A program made the position numbers and the translations under genes. From Eopsaltria australis (taxonomy: Eukaryota; Chordata; Aves; Passeriformes; Petroicidae): 64,000 nucleotides of DNA. The stretch covers positions 1,048,501 through 1,112,500 of the forward strand of contig JAVTVJ010000142.1 in the NCBI GenBank assembly GCA_034509425.1. The letters run 5' to 3'. Positions 13,001 to 25,467 of this stretch are shown here, piece after piece. The notes under the pieces were generated by a model. It made no database searches and was not told the origin of the DNA. It was given only the letters and a program-made list of their open reading frames with translations. Position 1 is the first letter of the stretch; each line of letters begins with the position of its first letter.

Positions 13001-16000
13001 GTATAGATAAAACATACACAGTTACTGCATCCTTTTTCTGATTTATTAAAATGCCTTTAAAAAATAGGCTATCAGATCTGTCTGTGAGCATTTCCCTTTG
13101 ATAAGTACTCATTAATTTCTAGACCAGAAGTCCAACATATAAAATAGCAAGTTAGTTAAATAACGTTATTTCTTTACCTGAAACCATGAGCAGAAGTATG
13201 AATCTGTGATCAAAGGTCAGTGAAAAAATGCACAAATCCAGAATTATCTCCTTGTCATGACAGCCACAGGATAAAGATATTATTTCCCAGATACTCGTAA
13301 GTTCATTTCTTTTTTTATGCTTGCAGGAAGAAAAGCCTATCTGCCAGAGTTCACCATGAAGTATGTGGACATAAAGCATTTCATATTTCCACATGTTCTC
13401 TCTTAAGTCTTTTCTTGCAAAACCTTGCATAAATCTTTTTATGTTTGCATTGTGGTCTGATGTTTGAAAGTTTTGCACATAGTCCACAAGTGGAATAGGT
13501 GCAAATACAGTAGGATAATTAATACCTACAGTGGATAATAAAACATACATTCACATTTCCCTCTGAACTACTTGGTCAATGTTGAGTTCCAGAAAAAATT
13601 AAAAATATGACAGCATGGTCCTTCTAAGGATAGGCTATCCTCTGCATAGTTAATTGGTCTGAGTGCTAAGATATCACTGCACTTTCCTCACCATGGCTTC
13701 ATAGTTTGCTTTAGCATTACCTGTTACACGGGATAAAACACAAGAATTGTTACACAGTGCAAATACAATTTCTGTGGTAGGTGTTTTATATGAGGGCTGT
13801 CCAGTGTCATTGCTTCATACATTTCATTCAAAAAAATTTCAAGATCATTTTTCCTTTGCACATATTTGCATATCCAGTTATGGAGTCTGTAGTCCCTCTT
13901 GATGCTTCCCAGACTGCTTCTGGCTGTACCACCAGCTCCCATATGTCCCAGGCAGTTTAGATTTATCTTTGCTGCATATAAACTCTACTAATATATTTAT
14001 ATATATAACGTGTTAATTGTGTTGAAATTAGCATACTGGTAGTCTTAACCTGGAGGTCATGAAAAAGAAGACCATGGAAGACCACCCACTTCTCTGTCTC
14101 TCCTGCAGGGATTGTTCATATTGCAGTAGTTTTATCCATATCTTAAACTGTAGAACAAAGGAAAAAAAAGGACAAGATTCCAAAAACCCTCGCCACTACA
14201 TATTTTCTTGCAAAAAAACAACCACCCTTAGTCTTCTACTCTTGGAAGAACTATGGCACAATGATATGAAGAATACACAGCAAATCTGGCCTAGGAGGAA
14301 ACATAACAAAGAAAACTTAGCTCAATTACATACGTCTTCTTATGTAGTGATTATCTCAATGCAATCTAATGCTGAGTTTGCCTCTTGATGTAAAATCTCT
14401 CCAAAGAATCACAGTTTGGGGTTTTTTGCAAAATATAAAATAAATTACTTTGTTGTTAGGATTCTGACATGGAGCTAGCATGAGCTGAGGAACTGCTCTT
14501 ACAAGTCCGGAAATTTCAGACAAATTGAAACTCTAATTCATAGACCAAAAATCAATGTGACATCTTGCCCTTGCATATCTGGTAATTTCTTTTGGGAAAC
14601 AAGGAAACTTTCTTTATACAAAAATTTCATTTCCTGTGTGGCTTTCCTTTCCATACTCCCTAAGATTATTTTTCCATTAAAGAATGGAATTCTTCACTTT
14701 GTTTCACTTTAAATAATTCTGTGTTTCTAATACTGCACAAATTCAGGATGTACACAAGTGCAGTATGTCAGTCCTTTTTCTTGCATGAGGAAGTTACATC
14801 TAGCTGTGATGAACTATGTCTTATGTTGATGTTATCCACTTATTTATACTAATTTTTTACTATAATTTAGGTATTTTTACCTAAAACAGAATATCTTTTG
14901 ATTTTAATATTACTAGCAAAATATTAATAAATACACTAACTACATTTGAATACATTATAAATGAACAAAACAATTAATATTAATAGAATGTTAACAATAT
15001 TCCATTTCCACATTCTCTTAGATTTTCCTATTTGTGTTTTTCAAATTAACTAAAATAACTTAAAATTTAGAACAACAAATAAATTCTTTTATCATGACTG
15101 GCAGTTTTGTTTTATAAAATACAAGGTATGTTTTCTGATTTGAGCCAAGGTCACTATCCCTATTTATATGAAAATTTGCCTAAAAGGTAATTTTGAATTC
15201 TTTAGAAAACAGCCTGCTCAAATATTTTTTTTGCTAACTTTGTCCAACTTAGAGTGCCTTAAGTATTATGCAATTCTAGGAATAATTAAATTAAAATAAG
15301 TAATTTTTTCAATTTTAAAATGGATAGTTCACCAACTTCTCTTTAAACATCTAAGCTATTCTCTTCCAGCATGGGGGAAAACTTATCTATAATTCAGTTT
15401 TCAACAAGCGTGTCTTAGATCAGTGTGCAACCCTAAGGGCTTAAATCAATATTTTAAGAGTCAACTAATTTAACACTATGAGGAAAGACACCCAAACGCA
15501 TGTCTAAGTAACAACTGAAGAACTGTGGATCGTTTCTGCTTTAATGGGCATTCTAGAAAACTGTGAGGCGCTTGTGACAACAGTTCAAATGCATTGTGCA
15601 CACAGATAGCATTATAATTTTAAAGGATGTTTGTAACAGTGCAATGGCTATTGGGGATTTTGCAAATTGCAGCACTGGAATATCACGGGAAGATTTTGCA
15701 CTGCTCCAGTTATCAAAAAAAAATACTTTAAAATGCAGAGCACCTATGGAAATACACTTATAGATGGCTGCTGCTAAATCTTCCAAATATATCTTGATTA
15801 TGAAAATGTGTTTGTCTTTAACTCCACCATGCTTGGTGTCATTCCCATTATAAAATAAATTTAAACCAAAGCGTGGTTGTTATACATGCAAAGAAAAGGT
15901 AAACACTAAATTATATTTTACATATATTTTACAAATGGAGTCAGATATTGTTTGCTGTTAATCTTTGAATTTATTTAGTAAGAATAGAAATTACTTCAGA

Positions 16001-16999
16001 GACTGAAACACAGGAATATTTTTAACACAGAAAAATCCTTGCACTATTTTGCTATGTCCAGCTATAACCTATGTCCATCTTGAAGTGAAAGAGTAATTTT
16101 TTTATGATCAAGCTTTTTATTAAGATTGCATAGCTTTGATTTTCTTCCTCCATCAATAGAAAAGAGTGAGATGATGGGACACAAGGTAACCTAAACAAAA
16201 TTAGCAAACCCTGGACACAGATAAGAATCATTTGACTTAAGTCTTCAAGGCCTGGCTATAAAAAAGTAAAACAAAGTAACAAAGTGACAGTCAACAATCC
16301 TATTTGAGTAAGATATGAATACTAATATTTTCAAATAGAAAGAAGAAGCTGACATCTTTCAAGGAACAATGTAAGGAACTGCATAAAATATATACAAAAC
16401 CAGAAATGTCAACTCAGTGAGGCAGGCATAAAGGATGCATCAACTGTTACAATCATTTGCCACTAGAGAGAAACAGAATGACCTCTCAGAAACAGCAATG
16501 TCGGGGCTATGATGAGTGATCTGTCTAGTGTGGGGGATCTCTGCTGTAATTTGTAATCCTAGGCAGATGGCTGTCCCTCTACAGCAACTTTCTTTACAGC
16601 TGAGAGATACAAGAGTAAAGGGCACTGATAGATTTGGTGTTGAGAAACTGTATGAAAGAGGGAATGATTTCTTGAAAGAAAGGCAGACCCTGTTCTGAAC
16701 CAGAAGCTCTCACTCTTTTCCTTGATAAGCAGAATTATTGCCTAAGGCCTCTTGAGAAATAAATCAGTAAACCTTGCCACTAGTTTTCCATAAATGATCC
16801 AACTCACACATTGGCCAGCATCCTCATCCTTTTCTTTTTCCTCCTGTATTCTGCAGCAAAAAGAATTTTTTCTTCAATCAGATAATTAATTAATGAAATT
16901 GTTATGATATGGAGTTAATTCAGTATCCTGGGTTATGATATTCTCTATTAATATAGATAAAGCTTGGTATAATGCAAATTATATCAAAGGAATCAATGC
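10028..16999. other. Unique AT-rich non-coding DNA
   Basis: About 7 kb with no recognised repeat family or gene. It includes a T-rich run (12761-12793) and very AT-rich stretches around 14830-15110. A minus-strand open frame of 132 codons at 13152-13550 has splice-like edges but no recognisable protein similarity, so it is not called a gene. Confidence 0.5.
12761..12793. repeat. T-rich homopolymer tract
   Basis: A pyrimidine-rich run ends in 15 consecutive T residues (12779-12793). It is a low-complexity tract with no adjacent recognisable retroposon. Confidence 0.8.
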
Positions 17000-17387
17000 C
17001 CACTGGTTATGAAGGCAATTGGTACACATCATTGCTAGCTCACTCTCAATCATCTTTGAAAGGTCATGGCAGTCAGGAGAGGTGCCTGAGGGCCGGAAGA
17101 AAGCAAATGTCACTCCAGTCTTCAGAAAAGGCAAGAAGGAGAACCTAGGGAACTAAAGGGCTGTCAGTCTGTAAAGGTGATGGAACAGCTCAGCCTAAAG
17201 ACTTTCTCTAAGTATGTAGAAGGCAAGATGATCAGGAAGAGTCAACGTGGATTCACCAAAGGAAAATCAGGCTTGACCATTCTGATTGCCTTTTGCAATG
17301 GGACAACTGGCTGAATAGATCAGGGGAGAGCAGTGGATGCCATTTACCTGGACTGGAGCAAGGCTTTTGACATTACCTCCCCTCAAT
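17000..17387 (+). mobile_element. CR1 LINE fragment, reverse transcriptase region of ORF2
   Basis: This block is a relic of the CR1 reverse transcriptase. Readable landmarks are the ATCATCTTTGAAAGGTCATG segment, the peptide-level block resembling PE-WRKANVTPVFRKGKKEN at about 17085-17145, a GFTKGKS-like motif at about 17250-17271, and the motif A region YLDWSKAFD at 17345-17371, in which the catalytic Asp codon is GAC at 17351-17353. A stop follows the KENLGN block, and indels break the frame, so the copy is dead. It stops abruptly after motif A; the catalytic FADD box and the 3' UTR are absent. A CR1 3' end lies 170 bases away on the opposite strand, so the two pieces may be either independent insertions or one 5'-inverted copy. 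Confidence 0.9.
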
Positions 17388-17559
17388 ACACAAGTGTAAT
17401 TTCGAGTTTAGGGTAGTTGGCAAGCATATATTCACACACAGAGAAACTTAACCCATAAGGACAGTAATCTATGGCAGCAGTAAAAGCAGTATTAGTAACC
17501 TATTTCTGCAAAAGTCACTCAGGCAGTTTTGTAAGAGTTCAACTAATATGTTTCAAAAG

Positions 17560-17698
17560 CATAGAATCATAGGATGATTTGGGTTGAAAGGGACCTTAAA
17601 GATCATCTAGTTCCAACCCCTCTGCTCTACACAGCGACACCTTTCACTAGACCAGGTTGCTCAAACATTGCTCTAAGCCCCATCCAACGTGGCACATC
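17560..17698 (-). mobile_element. CR1 LINE fragment, 3' end, antisense
   Basis: On the plus strand this opens with ATAGAATCATAGGATGATTT and continues through AAAGGGACCTTAAAGATCAT, CCAACCCCTCTGC, CACTAGACCAGGTTGCTCAA and AAGCCCCATCCAACGTGGCA. This is the reverse complement of the CR1 3' UTR, with its terminal ATTCTATG-type repeat at the left. Only about 140 bases are kept, typical of a 5'-truncated CR1. No target duplication is expected or seen. Confidence 0.92.
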
Positions 17699-20600
17699 AA
17701 GATTTTAGATATTAGTCACAAATGAGCAAGTATGGTACATGATACTGTAAATAAATTAAAATGCCAGCTCTATTCACTGTTACACAGGCAGTTTGAACAT
17801 ATTTATATAGTGGACTTCACAGGAATTTATTCTTAGCAAGCAATTTGTAGGCATGAGAAAATTAATGGTCTCACTTTCTCACCTTGTCAAATGGTTTAGC
17901 ACTACCATTTCTGATCCTTTTAGAAGGTTGGTGAGCAAATCCGTATAGATTAAAAGAATTATATTTTCCTGCAACTTGGTATTAGTGAAATTTCTGGTAT
18001 AAAAAGCTACCTTGCTTCCCTGAATACAAGGATCTTCACTTATCTGTGAAGTCACTTAAACAGTTTATGGTGTTTGTCTCTTCATTTACAAGTTTTCTAA
18101 ATTTCGCTCGTTTGAGGAGGGCTGATTCCTTCACAGTCTTTGAGAAGGTAAGGGAAATACCTAAGAAGTAGTTGATGCAGTTTGCAGGGATTAAGGTGAA
18201 AATGAAATTAGATGATGTATAAGGCACAACTAAACTTTATGAGCTAAGAAATCCTAAGAATTTATAGTCCATATAATTCACAAACCTCCTTTCAAGAGAC
18301 ATACAGAGATTAACCTGAGATATCTGTCATATGATCCCCAAACTTTATGAAAAGTCCTTGCTATGCAGACATTTGAATTTCACTGTTTAAAATGTAGTAG
18401 AGTCTCAAAAATCAAAGAGAATAACACAATTGAGAAAACCACTTTGAAAGAGACAATAGGACTATGACCAGCTTTAAACCTTGTACTTTTTGAATAAGGC
18501 AAATAGAAAACACAAGCACTTTTAGAGGAAATGGAGATGAATTGGAGGAGTCAGCCATGCATTTTGGGAGAATGTGTTTTGACACTCATCATGCCCCATA
18601 TCCAAAGTGCCATTGTTTCGAGAACTTTGATCCTGTCTCCAGTCAGCTAAGTACTCCTTTGGTGTCAGGAGGCATAGTTTAGATACCCTTACTGCTGGAT
18701 GCATATGTTTTTTGTGAAGATTGTGTCAGACAAAATGCTAGTCAGTTTACTGGAATGTGTTGCAATCCACTTAAAAGTCAGAGAAACCAAGGAGATCATT
18801 CCAACATGTATGCAAGGGCTGGCAGGTAAGAAGAACTCAGAAAAACTGTTCTGAAGATTAGGAAACATGCAAAAATCCTTTTCAGGTAAAAATAAAATAG
18901 TCTTAGTCCAAACATCAGCACTAAAGCTTCCAGCAAAAGTCATACCACTGATACTCTCTAGTTTGGAATGGTGTTTATGGTTTGAAATTTATTTTTTTAA
19001 GATAAGAAGAAAGGTTTTCTCAGTTTATGAAATAAATTATAGTAGATTGATTCAAAAGATATATTTGTTTTAAATAGTCTTGCCTTCAAGAGTTCAAAGT
19101 TTATAAAATTTTGTGATGATTATGCCTGTGCAAAATGGCTGCTGTATTTCTCAGAGAGTTTCTGGGAGAGCAAATAGACATTTATAACATATTTTCAATT
19201 TATTTTGTACTAAAAAAAATATGACCAAGAAAGAAAGACATTTAATAAGTATTTTTATTTTATTATTAGGTTATGGGATTTTAATCTTGATTTTAACTGT
19301 ATTAGATAACTGACAGGTCTGTGAATTCAGAATATCCTTATTCTGTGTTCTGAAGGCACAAGTTGGCCATAATATTAAGGGCTTTTAAAAACATAGTACT
19401 TAGTCCTTATTTATTACAGCACTGTTGTAGTTTTTCAGCTAAAATTTAGTCCCATTGTTAGAGCTGCTAAGAGTAATTAAGGAGAATTTTGACATACAAC
19501 ATTGCTCACTCTCCAAAGTCAAGAGGAAGGTATGATTTACTTGAAATAATGAAAATCTGAGACATAACTCTGCTAATTTACAGCTGATGATTGTCTTTGT
19601 GGAACTGAAAGCTCACCCTGCATCAGGCAGCCCAGAGCTGAAATTTAAGAGATGTCATCATAAATTGTTCCCTCTGGCTGTACAGGAAGTTGTTCTCTCA
19701 TCACATCTAGACCCCCACCAAGAGCCAGAGTTCCTGACTGCCACTCACTGACAGCACTCAGATCCTAGAGGAAACCAGGGAACATTTTTCTTCACTGAAA
19801 ACTTAAAATGGGAAAATATGAAGTGACATTTTTTGGGCACTGTTGTAACAGTCAGAGGAGAAGATAGAGATTGAACTAGATGTAAATGAGAAAACAACAG
19901 ATTTAAGAGTGTTTATAAAGAAGAAATAAATGGGTTCAGGTGTGGATGCTATTGACAGCCATGGGTAGAACCAATGATGCCTAATGACAGCATGTGTTTT
20001 CAATAAAAATTGAGTAGGATTTTCTTCCAAATGAGGTAGTGCTGTTTGCCATAGGCCATAGTCACTTGCCTAAGAAAGATTTTTTTCTTTTATGAAACTA
20101 TAACTAAAAACTGAAAAAAAGACAAGGATAAGTTTTTTCATTAATAGTTTTTTTAAGATTTCCTGAAGGAACTGGTGGATACTTGTACAAGGCTTTTTTA
20201 AAGTTACACCTCTGTTTTATTCTCTGGTGACACTGAGTATGTCCCCTCTTCATCTGCAATTTCTTTCAAGTGAGCAGCCATAGCAGCACTATTTTTTCTC
20301 TTATCTAAAAAATATTCTGGAAAAATACATCTGTCTGTGCAAATATTTGATGTGTAATAACATTAACTGAGGTTCAACAACATTTCTTTCCCCACTTTTT
20401 CCTTAAATTCTTCCCCCAAAGCATACTTTAAGTGAAATAATATTGAGAGTTTGTGCACTTGGGGATGCCCTGATTTCAATGCTTCTTAAATTTAAGTTTC
20501 TTAAATTTCTTAATTTCAATCTTCCAGAGAATACTAGTGTATGACAGATGAAATAAACAAGTAGAAAAGCAAGATGTTTGATACATTTATTTAGGTAACT

Positions 20601-22400
20601 TCTTGAACTATTGACAAAATGCTGACAAAGGTTTTAAAATAAAATAAAATATGGGGCTTTTAAATGTATAGGACTTGTTTGTTTGCTGGTTTAGCTTTTA
20701 TCATTTTAGACCTGCCTAAAACGATATTACTGGAAAAACTTGATACTCATGTACAAGAAAAAGTGGTTGCTACACCTCAGAATTCACTTTTAGTTCCCTT
20801 TCCTCATCATTGCAAATGCATTTTATACAAAAAACCTGCTGACCTTAACCAAATCAAAAATAAATTTTAATAAGTTTAGCTCATTGAATGTCTAAATTAA
20901 AGAATGAAGTTGATAGATCTTATTCTGTAGACTTCAAAATTCTGGAATTTCACCTTTCTGTTTTACTTAAATAGGATAAAAGAAGACTGCTTAACAGATC
21001 TGCATTCTCTCAACTTGCTATCCAAAAGCTACTTGGGATATGAAGCTGTGGACTTATATAAAGTGCATATATTAATCACTATTAACAATAAATATAAATT
21101 ATTAATTTCTTATAATTTTCTTTTTATGCTCCCAGAATACAGGTTTATTCAGGAAAAGTACTCATATGGTTATGAGACACAACAAAATACATAATACTTT
21201 TCCTTATAAGAGGCTCCTCTTCTGGACAGGAAGAAGACTATCAGCCTCCTCGTCATCCTGTGATGTGAAATTCAGATGATGATGTGTCCTCTGCAATTTA
21301 AAAACCACAACATCTCACACTCTCATACTCTCTCTCTCTTTCTCCTGTCTTTTAAAAAGGACAAGTCTTTTGCTTACCACCTGAAATTTTTACTCTTTAG
21401 CTTTCATTCGATGCTTTAGTGCAGCTGGAGCACCCATTTCCACTTGAATCTCCAAGCATCAGGAGACACCACAGCAGGGAACATCTTCAGATATTTCTAA
21501 GTCTATTGGCACCTTAGTTTAAAGGTCATCCTTCCCTCTTTCTATGGCAGTCTTCAGACATTTGCTTTAGTTGTCAGGCATAATTATTTTTGTCAGGCAG
21601 CACTGTGTGCTTGTTATTATGTATAGACAGAATTTGATCTAAGTACTAACCTGTGAACAAATGAAGAATGTATAGATGTTAAAATCCCAGCAAACAAGAT
21701 GAGATTATTTAGTGAAAAGTATTATTGTTTTAGGATTGTTTAGTACTGTGCTGTGTTTACCATAACAATAGTGACTTGGTTTGTAAGTACTAATTTCTTT
21801 TTCGCTACAGCAGCTACCGAAAAGTAAACAAATTGCTGCTTAACTTTTTAATGTGATGTAAACCTAACAAACACTTATGGAATTAGGAAATACATGCAAG
21901 TAATTTTGTTAAAAAGTAATTTTTGGATAAGAGTATTAATTAATTTGAGTAATAAAATTTTGTATTCTAAAGTGGAATGCTTAATATTCTGCATATTTAC
22001 ATTTAAGATATTGAATTCTCAGAATGCAGGATATTTTGATTAATCACATATTGTAGCAAGAAGAAAGTGCCAAATTCAACCTCAATATTTTCAGAAGAAA
22101 GAAAGCTCAAAACAGACTACAAAAATTCTCAAAATATTATAGGATTCTCAACATTCTCAGCATGTCTGAGCTCTGAATGAACATTTTGTTTTGTCAGTGA
22201 TTCAGAATATCCACAGCTACTTTCCAGTGACTAAGAAAATGTCATGCCAACTGGGATCAAGCTTTATTTTAAAGTTGAAGGCATGAAATAAGTACTAAGA
22301 AGACAATTGTACACCTGTTTTCAAAAGTAAAAAGGCATCTCAGATCTACTTTGCTTTTGAGAATTTGGCTGAGGAACATATTTCAGAAGCCCAATAGCTC
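17699..22400. other. Unique AT-rich non-coding DNA
   Basis: No gene or interspersed repeat is recognised over this 4.7 kb. A local duplication of TTTCTTAAATT-like words occurs at about 20473-20522 and a short CT-rich run at 21313-21347. Confidence 0.5.
21313..21347. repeat. CT-rich microsatellite
   Basis: An imperfect (CT)n run contains six uninterrupted CT units and is flanked by CACTCTCATA-like words. It is a short simple repeat. Confidence 0.75.
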
Positions 22401-22424
22401 ATAACATTATTCCAAATGTTCTAC

Positions 22425-22515
22425 TCTATATGCCTAATTAGGCTGCTGCACATTTGCATAAGCATGATGCTTCATGATTAATGTATAAATCACAGCATGG
22501 AGCCCTGAATAAATT
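22425..22515. promoter_or_regulatory. Candidate conserved regulatory block (octamer plus homeodomain words)
   Basis: Within about 60 bases there are a perfect palindrome CCTAATTAGG at 22433-22442 containing a TAATTA homeodomain core, a perfect octamer ATTTGCAT at 22452-22459, a perfect odd palindrome AGCATGATGCT at 22461-22471 and an ATGATTAATG word just after. Such packing is typical of developmental enhancers kept across vertebrates. AT-rich DNA yields these words by chance, so only alignment to other species would settle it. Confidence 0.3.
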
Positions 22516-24827
22516 CTTCTACAGATCCTTCTCTCCATTTCTACTGCAAATAACCAGCATCTAGACTGCAGTCTATCTCATACCTGTAGATTTGGCTATG
22601 TATCATAGATAAAACTGTATAAATTTCATTATGAAGTCATACTGATCTCTAAACTTTTTTTATCTAGAAATGTTAGTCACAGTAAAATGTTAGCCCTGAT
22701 AAACCCACTGGCATTTATAATTTCTGTGATTTATAAGAGGTTTCTTGGTGGGTTTTCCCATGGTAAAATTGAGTGCAAACTCTATAGCTTTATTCTCAAA
22801 ATTGAACTCAATTATATTTAAAACAAAAGCTTGTTAAATTAATAACCTAATAATTACTTTTGCACTATTACTCTTGGGGGAATGTTAACCTGAAGCGAAC
22901 AAGAACTTTCTCTTCAAAAAAGAGCAATATTTTAATAATTAATAATGCATCCACTCACAGTCAAATTAAATAGGAAAACTCCTGAAAATGTTAACAAAGG
23001 TCTGATGAATAGAAGCCAGAGGATGCCACAGTGAGGATACCTGGAAAACACAAGTCTAACCCTTGATGGTTAAGCAGTGCAGATACCTGGAGAGAAAACA
23101 GGCTGATACATGTTCTTTTTACTGCAAATCTTTGCACTAAAATGAAGACTGATCTTAAGGGATCTTCCACTCAAGCTTAGCTTGCTTAAAAAAAAGCAAA
23201 AAAAATCCACTATTATTATTTAAAGACCTTTTCCTTACACCACAAATAGCATACACTGACTATGATTTATTTTCATATATTAACATGACCATTGTCATTG
23301 TCTTGGCCTAGCAGAGAAGGCTATCATAACCAGCATTTCAAAGCTGGGCATAGAGTCAATCATATTTTGTATAACAGGGAAAAGATAGAAACAAAATCAT
23401 TTGAAGTGTCAAGGAGTGAAAACTCTATTGGAGCTGATTCCATTTTCTTTTGAATTGAAATTTTAAATTTTTAAAAGAAAAAATATTCAAATACTTGAGG
23501 TTTCGTTTTTTAATTTTAAATACTACCATCTCACTAGTGAGCAGTCATTGGTGCCAATGATCAGTGGGATTCAAATTAGTTTTGAACATTATTTACCTGC
23601 ATTGTGGTATCAAGAATAAAACCATGGCCATTTTAAGTATTCTACTTGAAGAGGACTAATGTTAAAATCCACTAAACATTATATTTACGCTATTCAGAAT
23701 ATAATACAAATATACAGCACTGTAAGTATGTGAGAACTTTTCTACAAAAAGAAGTTTATGCTTTGAGCTAAATGCAGTGTGCCATGTGCAAGGGACCTAT
23801 ACCTGGTTCAGATGAGTGCTGGTCAAAACAATCTGTTTTTGGAAGGGATGTATGTGCTAAGGGCAAAACATGCAGATGCCAAGATGCAAAGTTCTCGAGG
23901 AAACTCTTCCCCACCCTAAGTAAGAATGCCAATATAAAAAAATTCTATTCTATGATTCTTAACCAACCTAAAGGAGCAGCTTTGCTGTGGGACTCCAGTA
24001 TGTCAGAACTGCCCAAGAGTAGGTGTCATCTCTTCTAATGGTGCAGTGTAAACTTTTTATGTAGGCTTCATCAAGGACAAAGTGCTGTCACCAAATGGAA
24101 AGTCACTATATTTACACTATATTTTCTACAGGCCCTCTCTCTAGATAGATACCTAAACCTTAGTCCACTAAAGAAAGCTGAAATTGCAGTCAATCTATAT
24201 GCACTCTTCTAATGGCACTTCCTGAAAAATCCACTCTTCTTCCTATCAAACTTCCTGATCTCCATATAGCCATATGTAATAAAAAAAAGTTTATCAAGGT
24301 AGAAACACATTGCCAAAAGTTGGTATATTTGTATTTGAAAGTGAGGGAATTTTGCTTTTTGCCAACTTTCTCTTTTCCTTTTGAAATGTATATCTTTCTA
24401 TCTGTTAAGCACACTTGTTAAAATAATTAAAGAAGGCTGCAGAAATTAAGTTTTCCCTCCAACTATATGGTAGCATTGCTTTAGGGTTTAAAAATATTCA
24501 AAGTAGGTCTGTCCTAGCTCCTATGAGATCATTCCTGAACTCTTGTGTCTCCCTTCAGACAAGTTTTGTGGGGTTAAATCCACTTCATCAATGGCACACA
24601 GTCTTTCTGCATTGTTCTCTTAAGAGGAACTCCTTTTATAGCAAACATTAGCTGATGATTCTATAGATAACCTATGGAAAGAAGTTTTTCTTTTAAATAA
24701 TCTTATAAAATAAGATATAAAATCATGTGACAAAGGGTTACATTATAATAATTTTTTATTACAACAAAACAGATTTTGAGAACATTGAAACAGACAGGTA
24801 TGAACATATGGTATATTCAAAGGAAAC

Positions 24828-24898
24828 ATTACTATAATATATATGTACAAAATACAATATTATATTCAATATTATATAATTTTAAAATATTTCTATAC
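24828..24898. repeat. AT-rich low-complexity tract
   Basis: The tract is made of TATA/ATAT words, including ATAATATATATG and repeats of CAATATTATAT. It has almost no G or C over about 70 bases. Confidence 0.7.
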
Positions 24899-25359
24899 AT
24901 TTCAACCAATATAAATGTATTTAGTTCCTAGTTGAGACTTTTCTATGGAAAACATAAACATTTGATAAATGTTCTAGGTTGTATTTGTATAGAACCAAGG
25001 TAGCTTCAGCAGCAAAACCCGTCACCATTTTCATATTATTACATCATTTAGTAGGACATTGGGAGTATCATCCATACATCAGTCACTCTGCTATATGCAA
25101 TGTCTGTAACATGATAGAGGCAAATAAAATATTCTGTGGACAAAGGAGGGGAGGACTGCTGAAAGGGCTGAATCTTGGAAATTAGTGAGGTTCTACAGTC
25201 ACTGAGTTTCAGCCAAATGCTCACAGTTCACAGCCAAGATGGATAAGCACTGGCTTCCTTAACCTCATTCCTTCTCTAAATAGGTGAGGTACCATTTGAA
25301 TGGCATTCAGTAGTGCTTAGTTAAATATCTGTAAGGGAATAATTTTAACTAGCTCTTTC

Positions 25360-25467
25360 AAAAAAAACACCCCAAAAAACCAACCAACGAACCAAAATAA
25401 AAAACCAAAATAAACCAACAACAACAACAAAAACAGCCAAATAAACCAAAAAAGACAAAAAACCCCA
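25360..25467. repeat. A-rich AACC/AACA simple repeat
   Basis: About 108 bases contain A runs interrupted by CC, CAAC and CCAA units, such as AACCAACCAACGAACC and (CAA)n. T is nearly absent on the plus strand. The complementary TTTG/TTGG frame gives a Phe/Leu-rich minus-strand open frame that is not a gene. Confidence 0.85.

Noticed and set aside
13152..13550. Minus-strand open frame of 132 codons with an AG acceptor-like edge (near 13526) and a CAG|GTAAAGA donor-like edge (near 13177), and a second minus frame nearby at 13724-13942.
   Set aside because: The putative exon would be long with a weak pyrimidine tract, the peptide resembles no family I know, and splice-like words are frequent by chance. 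It needs transcript or conservation evidence before being called.
23935..23965. A word like a CR1 terminus (ATTCTATTCTATGATTCTT).
   Set aside because: The flanking sequence does not show the CR1 3' UTR blocks, so it may be chance or too decayed to call.
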